Shown here piece by piece: positions 1 to 12,206 of a stretch of DNA of 55,331 nt (the first letter of the stretch is position 1; each line of letters opens with the position of its first letter). The notes under the pieces were generated by a model that saw only the letters and a list, made by a program, of their open reading frames with translations, made no database searches and was not told the DNA's origin. Source of the DNA: Chara braunii (Eukaryota; Streptophyta; Charophyceae; Charales; Characeae); assembly GCA_003427395.1 (NCBI GenBank), contig BFEA01000374.1, forward strand, positions 424,651 to 479,981. Direction: 5' to 3'. Position numbers and translations under genes: made by a program.

Positions 1-188
1 TATTGCCTTATCATATCTGTTGACTCTTCCCCGGTGATGCGGACCCCGTCCATAACCAGTATGCATCGTTTTCTCCAAAGGGTCCACATAACCGCTTTTC
101 TTCCCAACTTGAACATGTTGTTTTCGAAGGTATTATTAGTGGGGGAGGACCATGCCTCGCATAGAATGGCGCGCCAATCCCATGGCCA
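1..188 (-). pseudogene. LINE ORF2 C-terminal fragment, minus strand
   Basis: Read on the minus strand, this piece encodes a stretch containing WRAILCEAW and then AVMWTLWRKRC. That W-x2-W-x4-R pattern is usual just after the C-terminal zinc knuckle (zf-RVT) of plant LINE ORF2 proteins. It is open from about 185 down to the window edge. The reverse transcriptase that starts at 199 lies on the opposite strand, so the two pieces cannot belong to one intact element. Either an inversion or two independent 5'-truncated insertions put them head to head. Identification rests on a short motif, so certainty is moderate. Confidence 0.55.
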
Positions 189-198
189 GTGAGAACCA

Positions 199-1294
199 GT
201 GCCCAATCTGGTTCCAGTCCTGGAAGACATTATCCATCCAACGCAGACCGGGTTCGTTACAGGACGGAGGATTCAAGACAACATCCTCCTGGTTAATGAA
301 CTTTTGAAACTAACAAGGCAAGACAAGCAGAATGTGGCAGTTGTTTTCATCGATTTTGAAAAAGTGTATGACCATGTTGATTGGCTGTTTTTAGATAAAT
401 GTATGGAAAAAATGAACATTGGACCGGTCTTCCGGCGATGGACCCGAATACTACACCACAACGCCACTACGACCATCCAAGTCAATGCCAGGATAGCACC
501 GGCCTTTCCACTGCAAAGATCGGTCCGCCAAGGGGACCCTCTGGCACCCTTCCTCTTCATCATCGTGATGGAGGCGCTGGCAGCAAACCTCCGGGCCAAC
601 AAAGATCTGAGGAGATCGCAGATCTCTGCCATTCCTGAAGACGCGATCCCTATCTGCTCAATGTTTGCGGATGATCTGACTCTAATGATAGATGCTACTG
701 CAACAAACATGGAGGAAATCAAGAGATTATTTGACCAATTTACAGCAGTCTCAGACATGACGGTCAACTGGGGAAGCAAGACCCTGGGGTGGTGGATCCA
801 CCATCAAGGAGTGCGTCCACCGGAGCTGCCACAGGTCAAATGGCTCCCTGAAATGGCCCCGGTCAGAGTGTTGGGAATTAGGTTGACAACGGTGGGCAAA
901 CCTGCATCCAATGATGACTGGATTTTTAAACCGGCTCTAGAAAATCTGGCTAAGTGGAAAGACCGACATACCTCCCTTATTGGCAGAGCGCTCGCGATCA
1001 ACAGTGTAGTTCTAGCAGCTCTGTGGTACAAATCTGCAATATGGACCCTCAGCAAGGAGGCTGTCCGCTCACTTAAAAGGCAATTAGTAGCCCTGCTATG
1101 GAGAGGAGATGGCGAGCTCGCAAATGTCATCAGCAGGGTGGCCTGGTCATCGGTAATCCAACCCAAAGACAGAGGGGGCCTGGGAATCCTGGACCCAGCT
1201 ATTCAGATAGCGGCATTAACTATCCAATGGGTCAGGAGATTGTTATTCACTGAGCACCTCCCATGGCATGCCCTGGCGTTGCAACGACCCCCAA
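199..1294 (+). pseudogene. LINE reverse transcriptase fragment (ORF2 middle)
   Basis: Non-LTR reverse transcriptase that would copy LINE RNA at a nicked target. The RT blocks appear in order: TGFVTGRRIQDNI, FIDFEKVYDHVDW (first catalytic Asp), SVRQGDPLAPFLF, and MFADDLTLM (catalytic FADD), followed by thumb-like sequence with WTLSKEAV and GGLGILDP. LINE similarity ends near WHALALQ at about 1290; the reading frame stays open to 1494 but reads as unrelated sequence. Both ends are missing: no endonuclease upstream, no C-terminal zinc knuckle downstream. The first codon (199, GTG) is only the edge of the open frame, not a real start. The frame is free of stops for about 365 codons, so decay is mild compared with other LINE copies here. 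Confidence 0.85.
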
Positions 1295-1689
1295 CCTGTA
1301 GGTGCCGACCAGCCAATTGGTCGACGGGTTGGCAGCCAACCAGTCAAGGGCCGCCGACCGTTGGGGGGTGCAACCATGCTAAGTACCCTTTTCCTCTCGC
1401 GCCGCGGCCCTTTCCTTGGCGCCGTCGTCCGTTTTTGGCCTACTTAGGGTTTGAATCGCGCGACTTAGCAGCCGCGCGTCATTATTTTAGGTAAGATAGG
1501 TCTAGCATTCCCATGACCGTGTGCCTCTGTGGCCCTAACACGAACCATGTTTGATTGGGCACACTGCCGATTACCACCATTATTCTCGGATGTCACAAGC
1601 GTTCGGGCTAAGGTCCAAAAAATTTATAGTCTCTCGCTTATAGGCTAGTCTGGATAAACTTCTGGCAGCCATCAGTCTCATCAAGTCCC
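1295..1689. other. no recognisable gene
   Basis: Mixed-composition sequence after the LINE fragment breaks off. There is a short repeated CCAACC/GGTTGG inverted motif near 1310-1350. I see no coding potential, terminal repeat or RNA gene. Confidence 0.5.
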
Positions 1690-2920
1690 TTAATTTAACG
1701 AAAGAGTGGGACAGCGTCCGACATTGAAAAACCCGAGTAGATACCATTGTAAGGGTGTCTGCTCCGACAACGCCTCTACCAAATCCATAAGGCTTTTTAA
1801 GGTCTGGGTTTGTGCCCAGTCGTTCATTTGCCTGGCGAATCCCTTTGCCGCTACATACCCATTCAATCAGCTCGCTGCCGATCCTTCTAAGTAAGAAGTG
1901 GCAGTGATTACCTCCTCCTCACGCAGAGTGCGCTTGGCCCTCACCCATGATGGAACCGTCCTCAACCAGGTGTCGAGGGCCTCATCCTCCTTGTCTCCTG
2001 TAAAGACAGTCGGGGGTACATTGGGGTCTTGAGATACCAAGGTTGATGTGGTCCAGTCTGTCCGGCTTGCTGAGCCTGTGACTGTACCGACTGCTGCCCT
2101 ACAACTACAACAGTTGAGCCTGAGGATGAAGAAGCAGCAGTATGTGTTGCTGTTGCTGACATACCACGTGGTATGACACCAAACTGTGGAACAAAGGGGC
2201 CTGTCATCGCCGGTAATGAATCTGGCGATGGAAAAGTTGCTTGCTACCGGACACTGGGTCCGCCTGGTATGGAGGGTAGTGGTCCTCCCCTTTCCTGCAT
2301 GGCAGTCAGTATCTGGTCAAGGGTTGACTGGATCTCATCCAGTCGGCTGTCAAAACACTCATTTATACCCAACAGATTTACCTGGATGATCTTTCCTGCA
2401 TCATCCAGGAGTGAATCATCTAACCCTTCTAATGCAGCTTAGTCGGTCGCTCTACTCTCAATCTAGTTTTCCGAGTTCTAATCTTATCTTGTCAGTCGGT
2501 AGCAGCCCTGAGTTTCTTCTCTAACTGTAAGCGGAGTAGCTCTACTTGCGGGAGTTCCTCCCTAGTGGGGGGAGGTGGTTGGCCGTACTGTGAGCCAGCC
2601 ATCTAACTGCTGGAGGGTCCTCCACTCATCCCACTGGATGAGACAAAGGACATAGCAAAGGTTCCTGAAGGCTGCTGACCTTGCAAGGTCGCCGCAAAAA
2701 ATGCCTTGGTGTCAGCACTTGCTGCTGCTGCTGCTAAGGCATGTTTCGCCTCTGTTGCTGCATGTCTGGCCCTATGCAAACGCTGGGCCCTTGCTTCGGC
2801 CCAGAACCTTCTCTCGTCCCCCGGTAGCAGAACCTGAAACACAACGAGAATTCGGTGTGTATCCCGGCGTCTTTGCCTCCTGTCGTCAGCTGTCCCTTCC
2901 CCACTATCCGTACTGCTCAT
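1690..2920 (-). pseudogene. Ty3/gypsy gag remnant
   Basis: Minus-strand gag polyprotein pieces. From the 5' side (2920 downward) there is an Ala/Arg-rich segment with RFWAEARAQRLHRARHAA, then a Leu/Glu-rich coil-like segment near 2600-2480 (EELPQVELLRLQLEKK). Next comes INECFDSRLDEIQSTLDQIL near 2370, a Gln/Ser-rich linker, and a retrotransposon-gag core near 2030-1750 with DKEDEALDTWLRTVPSWVRA, EEEVITATSYLEGSAA and QMNDWAQTQTLKSLMDL. The core pattern (F-x-GD...TWL...V..YLEG.A) is that of the gag domain of plant/algal gypsy elements. Frames change several times and a stop follows SAAS, so it is non-functional. No pol or LTR is recognisable next to it. Confidence 0.7.
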
Positions 2921-4199
2921 CGGCTTGGCAGATCATCGTCTGCACTAGCACCCTTGATGGGGCCTACCACAGCATGTGTCTGACCTTTTGTAAAATAAAA
3001 ATAAATATTTATTTGGCAAGTCAATCAGGCTACCGATCAGGTGGCGTCAACATAACATACATAGATTGAGCAAATGATCTATTCCTACTTTGATCAGTTC
3101 TCCTACAGCAGCAATAGACAGAACTGGAAATGGTAGACTACTATAGTTCTTCTCTAATGTTGTTTGTCAAGTGTTAGCAATTGGTCACACTTCAACTAAT
3201 CAAAATAGAAATAATTCACTTGCACAGATATATGTGGAGATGGAAATAATAGTGTCAATGTTCGAGCACCAATTGGAGCCTTCCATCCCCTGTATTCAAC
3301 GATCCTGATTGCATCATCGTGCAGCGGTGTCTATGGTGTGCACATCGGCCCACCCCTGTGCCCAGGAACCCGCTTATGGCCAACACTGCCCTTTATTTAT
3401 CCTCGCATGCAACGAGCCTTACTCAGACGACCTGGCTGATCTTGAGGCAATTTAAGGACAGCACCCAAAGTCCTCAGGAATTATTTCACGTTGGAGACAG
3501 GACGACGATCACAGCGACGTGCCAGTTCCCCGCCAGAGGTTCTCTATAGACGGTCTGGTGCACGTCTTCGCATAGGACTGGCCAGTCCACGTTCCCTCTA
3601 CAGCGCAGCAGGAGCTCAAAGGACAAAGCAGCAAAGCATGCGTGCTCTACTCCCATGGGTTGGCATGGTGAGCGTGCTTCGACCAGGGCCCTTCAGAGGC
3701 ACCACCCTCTCCTGCCAGATGCGCCACCAGGACGAATGTCGACTCTCAAGGTAAAACCCTCACGACTATTGAACCAGAAGAGAACACTCAAGTCTAACTC
3801 ACTTCCTCATGGTAAGAAGAGATTGAGATCGGAAGATAAGATAAGGGAACAACGTACCTGAAGATAGCTGCCCCCAGCCACAAATTTCTCACCAATTGAG
3901 CTGACGTGCATTTTGATGACCGGCCATAGCCTCGGTACCACACACAATCCGAAGGAGTGCCACCTCAGCCAAAATGCAATGTCAGCATGCTCTCATCATC
4001 CTGCATACATCCACTATTGCCACAACCTTCCTGCTAGACTCCCCTCTACCCAGGACTGGCAAACCAAGCCAGCGTCAATGTATCCTCACTGTGTAGAAGC
4101 TTCGTCAGCGCACCAAGTAAAAAACTCACCAGCGCCGGTGATCGCCAATATCGAACCAGCTCCGAACCCAAATTGGAAGGAATATTAGCGAGAGCGATA
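2921..4199. other. no recognisable gene
   Basis: Mixed AT/GC sequence with several short open frames of different direction, none with recognisable motifs. A possible splice-donor-like GGTGAGT lies on the minus strand near 4130, just beyond the start of the dispersed repeat. I see no RNA gene or terminal repeat. Confidence 0.5.
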
Positions 4200-5145
4200 G
4201 ATAGAATTCCAATTCGCAAAATCACCCAGGCAGTCATGTACCAAGCAGAGAGCGCAAAGCACCAAGATATCATCCCAATAAGAGCAATACAAATAACTCA
4301 TATGTCAATGTTGACGCTCTCTGGCCACACGCAGTATCCAATGGCGCCCCTACTGATCGGCGCTCAGCGCCCAGCCTCACTGCTCAGCCTATCTACACCT
4401 ATCTACGTTCATGCAACTGGATCAGATCGAAGTTGAAGACCAATGTACGTGACGTCATCACCAATGCCGACCGCCAGCATATACCAGGTACATTATCTCT
4501 CCTCCCCTCGTCACACCTCGACTCCCCTCTGCATGCGCCTCCTACCCGAAGACCACCATCGCCATCACCTGCAACCCGCACGCGCAGCCCGTCCATGGCC
4601 GTCGTGCGCCCGCTGCCACCGCAGCGCCCCTCTCACCTCTCTGCGTCTGTGTGCACGTCTGGCCAGCTAGCGATATTGCAGCAGCACTTGGCAATGCAGC
4701 AGCGTGGCCGCTAGGCCTGGGCCTGACGTGTAGGGGCCCAGTAGCTTTGAGTTGGCCGAGAGTGTCTGCACCCAGGCCCAGTTTCGGACACTGGCCTCGG
4801 CCTCGTGCAGTTAGGCACGTCCAGGTAGCCCTCCAGGCGCCAAGTGTTTGCCGCATTCGCATTGGCTGCGTGTGCCCAGGGCGCAACCACCTGAGCCCTG
4901 GGCTCAACTGTACAGCTCAGCTGTTGCTTCCAGAAGGAGCCACAAAAGGCTCACATTACTCTGTAACCAACTGGCGTGTGGCAACTGTATGATACCCCGT
5001 ATACAAAAAATGTTGAAAATAGGCCTCTTGTTGTTGTACAGGCCTGCCTTCACTTAGGACGGGCACAAGGCGTGCTCGGGGCCGCAGCCCAGAACATTTG
5101 CATGCCCAAGAAGGGACTCGTGAGGGCGCCTTCCTCGCAGTATAA
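4200..5145. repeat. dispersed ~1 kb repeat, copy 1
   Basis: Diverged copy of the sequence at 35150-36228; the first ~240 bp also recur at 42235-42475. Shared landmarks in order are AATAAGAGCAATACAA, an inverted GGCGCTCAGCGCC (4359-4371) followed by CAGCCT, the palindrome TGACGTCA (4450-4457), CCAGGTA, and near the far end GCCTTCAC-TAGG-CGGGCAC and CTCGTGAGGGC. No coding is conserved between copies. Length and the presence of regulatory-looking palindromes would suit a solo LTR, probably read on the minus strand, but I found no terminal inverted TG/CA or TSD that proves this. Confidence 0.6.
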
Positions 5146-5550
5146 TAGAAAATGCAAGGTTGGCCACGTTTGTGTGGTTCAGCACCAAGTGCCCACACAC
5201 CCGTCTGCCGCCGAATCGCCACGATATATACATAATATATGCATATATATTTCATAATCCATAAAAGGGTAGACGGCAAAAGGCAACTTACCTAAGACAG
5301 AGGACTCCACCAGCAAGAAAGCACCGACCCCAGCTACCAAAGGTCCGAAAAGACTTGGAGAGCCCTCCTCGTCGGCCCACAGAACCACAAACTTAATTAA
5401 GCAAACCCAACAGCATAACGCAAAAGGCTCCACTAACAAAAAAGCACCGACCACACATGAGTGTGTGTGCGTGTGTGTGTTTTGAATTTTCACCACAACA
5501 GCCCCCTATTCCACCCAGGTCAGCTGATCCAAAAAATAGAAGCATATTCA

Positions 5551-5644
<94 letters not shown>

Positions 5645-6338
5645 TTCTCCTTCCTTTTTCTTGTCACAGAGAGAGACTTTCTGGCTACTACCTTAGTGAA
5701 AAAGTCCTCATGATAATATGCTCAAGGATTGACAATTGAATTAACGAAGACTCATGTGAACATTGAGAGGACAAATACCTATCATGGTATGCTCTGTCAC
5801 TGGGGATGCGCACTGCAATGGACAAATGGTCGTCACCTCCATCGTCCTTGCCCAAGGCCTCCAAAAAGTAGAATTTCCCAGTAGTCAGAGGAATTGGGCG
5901 TGATTGCTGTGTCGGAGATTCCCACCAGTCCCTTGGTGATGTTGGTGACACACACTCAGCAATCTGCATCAGGAGAGAAAGGGGGAACATGACCACCAAC
6001 ACAATGAGTCATTTGCACCTATAGTTGGATGCTTCTTTAACCTGAGAGCAAACTATGATCAATCATATGGCAAGTCACCAGGCCTTGGGGGCGCCCAGTA
6101 GGGGGCGCCCGCATCGAATTGACCGAGCCTTATGTGAAGGCCGGGCATAGGGAGTAATGAGGGAGGATTGAGACAGGAACGAGCGTAGGGAGAGCGGGAA
6201 TTTAACTGTTGTAGTGATTGTCGTCGTTGCCCCTGTGGGGTAGCCTTCTTACGAACACAACGTGCCCCCCCATCGCAGTCGCATCAGATTGGAAAGACAA
6301 TTTGAAAACATGTGTTGTCAATTTCATCATCATCATCA

Positions 6339-6381
<43 letters not shown>

Positions 6382-7477
6382 CTTTGTCAGTGCCTTTTGA
6401 TGTTTTTGTACGTGACGAAAAGAAGAGGAAGAAGACTGGGCGATGAAGAGGTACGGGATTGCCAAGGGCAGAGCGTCGTTTGTGCATAGCGGGATGTCTG
6501 GTCAGGAGTCTGTGCACAGCAGAAACACCTGATCAGAGATCCGTGGGTGCATCAAGCGTCAAGAGAGATTTTTTTCATGAGAGTTTGGCTACGAACATTG
6601 TAAGCCGACCTTCAGGGTCAGACCATTGTGGCAATCAGAATTGGGCGGGGTATGATGAACTTATCCTATTCTGCAGTCGGGCAGATCTTCCGAGAAGGGC
6701 ATTCAGTCAGCTGACTAAAACTTCGGGAAAAGGGGGGAAAAGTTACATGAAAGGAGAGTTTCTGATCTGCTCAAGTGCTGGCAACATGCAGAGTGTATTG
6801 GTCTAATGCTGTAACAGCCGATGCCAATCAGCAAAGTTGGACATTGACAAGTCATGAGTTAAATAATCAGTATCAGTGATTTCGTTGTCCATAAGCTACG
6901 GTCGACGGGTTCTCTGTCTGTGAGTGCATTTCATTAGTGCATGTGCCCTGGATGTTCTTACATCACAAGACTGCGATATGCATACACGTGTACACACAAA
7001 GAGAGAAAGTAGGAGAGAGCGAGACTCATCTAGTTGGGTGATTGCTTCACCTTCTGGCGGCTTCTACGAGAACTATTGGAAGTGCGAACTACCACAGTTA
7101 AGGCAGTTGTTACCGCGTTGACGTCCCACAGTTACAGTGAGAGGCTGTTGGGTTGAAGTTGTTGTGACTGTGATAAACAACTTACAGAAGACCTGCAGTT
7201 GTTGACCTGGATACTTTCTGAAAGGATAACTGTGATTATTAAGGTGTTGAACTGATGGCCATAAATTCTGTTTGTCCAAGTATTGTCTTCTGGGACCAAG
7301 GTTGGTTGTCTATGACTGGAACACGGTATGGAGCCTATGACAGTCTGAGTGAAGTCTGAGTATGGAATGTTATGAATAAGTTATTTGCTGAGACAATACT
7401 CGGTGAGCGCAGGTCATTAGCTGAGACTATCACCTGATATGTTATTTGAAGTTGATGATCTCAACAACTCGCTGAAT
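5146..7477. other. microsatellite-bearing non-coding stretch; LINE target flank
   Basis: Contains a (GT)n-(GA)n compound microsatellite at about 5553-5640 and a CAT/ATT trinucleotide run at about 6326-6382. A double GGGGGCGCCC motif lies at about 6086-6110. The last ~200 bp form the left flank of the LINE insertion. Open frames here are products of simple repeats or lack recognisable motifs. Confidence 0.5.
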
Positions 7478-7496
7478 AAGTTATGAATACTTGTGA

Positions 7497-9777
7497 GAGT
7501 GAATCCCTCCGCAGGAAAATTCGCGCCAGCGCCGCTCGGTGAGCGCCGGTCGCCCGCGCGTCAGCCCCTTCGCGCCGGTTTTTCGAACTCGACGCGCGCT
7601 TTCGAATTCGCGCGCACTCTCGCGCGCTTCCACGGGATCGCCATCGCCATCAGCATGTTCTGAGTTCTCTTACGGGATCGCCACCTACACTAGGGACGAA
7701 CAAGAGAATTCGAATCGGACCGGGAAAAGAGAGGGATGAAGGGGAGAAGAGTGTGAGGCCTCGTCACGCCACACCCCCGCGCGTGGCCGTCGCATCCGAG
7801 GATAGGGACAGGTACAAGCAATGAAGGAAGGGAAAGAAAGAGAGAGAGAGGAAAGAAAGAGGAAGAAGAAGGAAGCCGAAAACAAAGGCAAGGGGCGGAA
7901 AAAGGGAGTCTCTGCGAAGTGTAAGGAAGCACAAGAGGGGAAAGAAAGGCCTGAGAGGACACCGAGGTTGAGACAGGCCTTATCAAGACCGTCGTCACCA
8001 CGAGATGTCAACCGCAATTCCATAAAGCATGCCATCTTTGTGATTTGTGCCATGGTCAACAACACGAGTAATACATCCGGGACACACAGCCATCTCGGAT
8101 GTATTACTTGTGTTGTTGACCATGGCACAAATCGAGTCTCTCAAACCATCGCCAAGACTCTCAACTCACTGATAAGTTATCTCAAACAAATTCCCTACTA
8201 ACCCTCAATCACTCACCTACTGGATTTCTCTCCCCCCTCCCTCCTCAGTCCCTTACCAAACTCCCCTTTTTTCCTTACCCTCTGCCCGCTTTCCCTACTC
8301 TTCCCCTTCCCCGCCGCTTTTGCCCATCTTCCCTCCAACCTACTCCTCAACCCTGTCCACCCCCCAGTACAACGCGACAAGATAAGAAGCTCCGAGCCCG
8401 AAGCCCCGAGACTTCCCTAGATCGGCCTTTGAAATCCAACCCATACTCACATAGCCCCCCCCAAGCGCTACCCTACCAGGTTCCTATCACACTACCTCCC
8501 CCACCTCTATCCCCGCCCCCTCGCGATCCCAATCTGCTCTCTCCTACTCTCTCTCAACAGACTCCCCCATTCCTAACCAGCCTCTGCCCCGATCCCATCC
8601 CGCCCCTAACCCGCCCCCTCCCTGAGCCCAGCTCAGCCCCACATCACCCTCCCCCCACCCCCACCCACAACCCACCCAGTTCCTATCACACCCCCAACCT
8701 GTCCCAGCCCGCTACCTAACCCGATCCCAACCGGCTCCCATCCCGACTCCAACCCGCCCCCGCCTAGCTTACACCTAATATCCATCCCGACCCCTGCCCA
8801 TCACAATTACTATCGCAATCCGCCATACCGAGACTCCATCCCGTCCCCATCCCGATCCCGATCACGTCCCCACCGAGTACCAACCTCACCCCCCTTCCAC
8901 TTCCCACCCCGACCACACCTCCATCCCATACCCGCTCTGATCCTATACCACCCCATCTCCCACTCCCAATCTCACTCCAGCCCGCTACCCATCCCACTCT
9001 CAACCCATTCCCATTCCGGCTCTAACCCGATCCCAACCAATCAACACCCCTAACCCAGCCCAATCTCAGTCCGTCAACTCTAGTATCCTATCCCGCTACA
9101 TTTAGCCCCAATTCCGCCCCCATCCCATTCCAATCAGGATCCCACCAGAACCCCATCCCACCTCCAGCTAGCCCAGATCCCGATCCCACCCCCATCCCGT
9201 ACCTACCCCGACCCTAATCCATCCCCAAGGTCCCAGCCCGCTATCTATCTCGCTCTCATTCGGCGCCCATCCCAACGCCATCGATACCCCACCCAACTAA
9301 CATTCCTTTCCCCATCTGACTACAGCCCATCATCTCTTAGACTCAATCACGGAACATGCCACACTTACATTGACCCCCCCCGATACCACCTCGAACCCAC
9401 ATTAATTCAATCTTTCCTCGACTCCACATTGAAACAATCTCACCTCACCCCGTCACCCCGTCACCCCCTCACCCCGTCACCCCCTCATCCCCCCACCCCG
9501 TCTCCACTCCAGTCCCCACCTGACCACAACATAACCCATGTCCGATCCTACTGGAAAAGCACCTCCTCTAACCCCATCTCGACCTTAACTGATCACCTCG
9601 TCGTCCCCAACCTGTTCCAAGCAACCCCACCCCTCTTCCACCTTGCCCCCTTCTCGACCCGACCCCGCTCTCCATTCATCTCCAACCACAAACCCACCCC
9701 ACACACATCCCGACCTCACGCCAATCCACGATCCCACCCGGTCTCCACCCAGTTCCAGTTCTGGAACCAGTCTCAGG
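7497..9777 (+). promoter_or_regulatory. LINE 5' region (GC-rich start, C-rich body)
   Basis: The first ~180 bases are rich in CG and GCGC words. A purine-rich stretch (7815-7960) and a near-perfect hairpin (8042-8133) follow. From about 8215 to 9530 the plus strand is almost free of G and consists of degenerate CCCATCCC/CGATCCC words. It then becomes CACCCCGT-like (9440-9500) before the ORF1 start at 9778. In LINEs this position normally holds the internal promoter and 5' UTR; that role is inferred. Open frames across it are low-complexity and not genes. Confidence 0.55.
8042..8133. repeat. 38-bp-arm hairpin with 16-nt loop
   Basis: Left arm 8042-8079 and right arm 8096-8133 are reverse complements with a single mismatch in 38 positions; the loop is 8080-8095. 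The arms start GATTTGTGCCATGGTCAACA. The fold is similar in size to a small-RNA precursor or a minimal foldback element. It sits in the LINE 5' region and is not part of an open frame. Nothing in the sequence says whether it is processed. Confidence 0.85.
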
Positions 9778-12206
9778 ATGGAAGGCATGGGAATCGAAAC
9801 ACAAAACCGGCTGGCGGAACAAACAAGGACAACTCTCATTAAAACAACCAAGCTCATCGACCAAGGAGGAAACAACAAAGAGGAAGTAGTAATCTACGAA
9901 TGTCCCAAAGAGCTCACATCCAAGCAAGAAGAGCTTCACAAGAAACATGCAGTCCTTTTCACATTTGCGAAAAAAAGCCAGGAACTTGACAGGCAAGCAA
10001 AATTGAAGTGGATATGGGTAAAACTAAAGAGCTTGGAACCAATCCAAGGGACTGAACCCAAGGTCTCATTCCACCCAAGGTCAAGGAATGTAATCATGGT
10101 GCTATGCATGGAAGAAGCCCTCGCGTCCTTTTTAAAGAACAAGTGTTTTACTTGTAACTCATCGGTCGTCACAGTTCACCCCTGGATACAGGCAAGACTT
10201 GCTCAAAAAGAACTTTTGGATCTAATTTGACAACGTCCCGGAGGGAATGCACGGTAGCGTCAAAGAAAGAGTGAGGATGGAATACGGTCATTTCCAAGAT
10301 CCTCACTGGATTGTATCAACACCGGATTTTCTCACTTCTCACCATAACCAAATGACAGTGGTGCTAGACACTGGGAACAACCCCACGCCGTTCACCCCCA
10401 AGGAATGGTTCTTCTCACATGAGAACAAAGTCATCAGGATCACCGTGTCCAGCAAGTCCAATCCGATGTGCTTTAAATGCAGACAGAGAGGACATCTAGG
10501 GACAAATGTCAACTGCCCCAAAGCAAGGGAAAACACAAAACCCAAGCCCCTCAAAACAGCCAACTTACAGGAAGTGACGGGCAAAAAGGGTTATTGGTAC
10601 ATTCCGGGTTCACAATACGCAGGCTGGGTGTTCAATGATAACATGGACACTCCAGATTGGGTTTGGACTTTGAACAGCGAACCAGCATCCGGACCCGATG
10701 TATGCCCACCTTTCGACAGCAGATGGCAGGCCATGAAGATGGAAAAGAAATCCCCCAAATGTTTTACAATGGACCCCGCCATAAATGTGGAGAGTCTAAA
10801 GCAGGAAATTTGGGAGAGAGATCTGTGAGCGGACCTGCAATTGCTACAAGAAATCACTGAAAAGAAGTGGGTAGAAGTGGTCAGACAGAATCAAGAAACA
10901 GAAAAGAGTAAAGGCGAGCAACAAACACAAAGGACTTACTCGAGAAGACAGCAGAGGGGGCAAGCAAAAACAGGGCAGGTCCAAGGAATGAATGCAACAG
11001 AGGCGGAGCAAGAAGGGGCAGCCGCTACTCCCTCACTCGAAGGAGGATCCAGCTAGTCAAAACCCCATGGTGGGGGAGAAAAGGAAGCATCTTGAAGGTG
11101 CATTTGACAAGGATCTTACAGACGAAGAACAAGAACAGGAAGAGACCGTGTACTACCCATGGTCGGGCGGCCAGGAGAGTAAGCTGCTGGAATTCATTCA
11201 GAAATTTGAGAAGGAAAGACAAGACAAATTTGACCTGCAACTGATATTGCACAAGGAATAACAAAAAAAACAGACAAACAACAGCTGCCTCAAACCCCTC
11301 TCAATCGATTCCACTCTCAGAGAATCCTTTCTCTCCTCTCGAGAGAGAAGAAGAACTGGCAGCCTTCCTTGCAGAAAAATATAGTGCATCGAAGGAGAAC
11401 CTGGAAATGGAGATAGATGAAGGGAACGCGGGTTGTGAGAGGGAGAAACTGCATTCCAAGGGCACAAAGCTACCAAGCTACAAACGCACAACAATCTCAA
11501 GCGGACTGAAGGAACAACAAGGACAAACAGGTCTCAGGAAGGAAAGTGATCCCTCAACACTGCTGGGAATCCAAGCTGAGTCACTCTACGCACAATGCGA
11601 GAGGCTCACTGATCTGAACAAAGAAATGACCATGAGTACAGTGATAGTACAGGATCTGCACCTCAAAGCACACGAGGGATTTTGGGAAAGAGCGAGAAGG
11701 GAAGCAAGCACACTCCTTCTCACCCGAGCAGTAATCCCCATCCAATTTGACCCAGTGCGGGAGGAGTGGAGTGTAGTTGTTTGTAACGACCTCTCGGTGC
11801 CTAGGCTGCAAATGGGACAAAAGCAGGAGAAACTTTTGAAGAAGATCAGCAAGGGAAAGGAACCAAAGTCATAGGACTGGCAAGCAAGACGCCAGATGAG
11901 GAGGAAATCAACAAAATGGAAATATCCAGCGAAACGGAAGGGAAGGACCACAAACTTTACGACGCAAGACCGCTCCTGGTGAGGTATGACAAGGAAACAC
12001 AACTTGCTCAAGGCATGCAATGGAGGCCCTGGTGGTGGATGGTTGCCCTACACATCACAACCTTAGGAAATGAAACAACCATGACCCACAACGCAGCAGC
12101 ACTAACAACTCTAGTGGAGGTCAAAGTACTTACGATGAAGGAGGGAGAATTGTTTTCCCACCTCACCCCAGTGGAGGATGCAGAGGAAAGCAGCACCTCC
12201 ATCTAA
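9778..12206 (+). pseudogene. LINE ORF1 (nucleic-acid-binding, CCHC knuckle), frameshifted
   Basis: ORF1 proteins of LINEs bind the element RNA and accompany it to the target. The likely start is the ATG at 9778 (MEGMGIETQNRL), the first methionine after the low-complexity leader. The first segment runs to 10230, then the frame shifts. At 10247-10828 a CCHC knuckle reads CFKCRQRGHLGTNVNC (C-x2-C-x4-H-x5-C rather than the usual x4). A stop (TGA 10826) and further shifts near 11045 and 11260 break the Lys/Gln/Glu-rich remainder. Two later segments (11407-11874, 11916-12206) have LLLTRAVIPIQFDP and a Trp-rich RPWWWMVALHI and are probably the C-terminus, though they could be a separate small frame. 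Confidence 0.7.

Noticed and set aside
6326-6382. His- and Ile-run frames on both strands
   Set aside because: Translations of a CAT/ATT trinucleotide repeat.
7539-8201. Arg/Glu/Lys-rich frames upstream of LINE ORF1
   Set aside because: They lie in the LINE 5' region in purine-rich or C-rich simple sequence and cross the hairpin.
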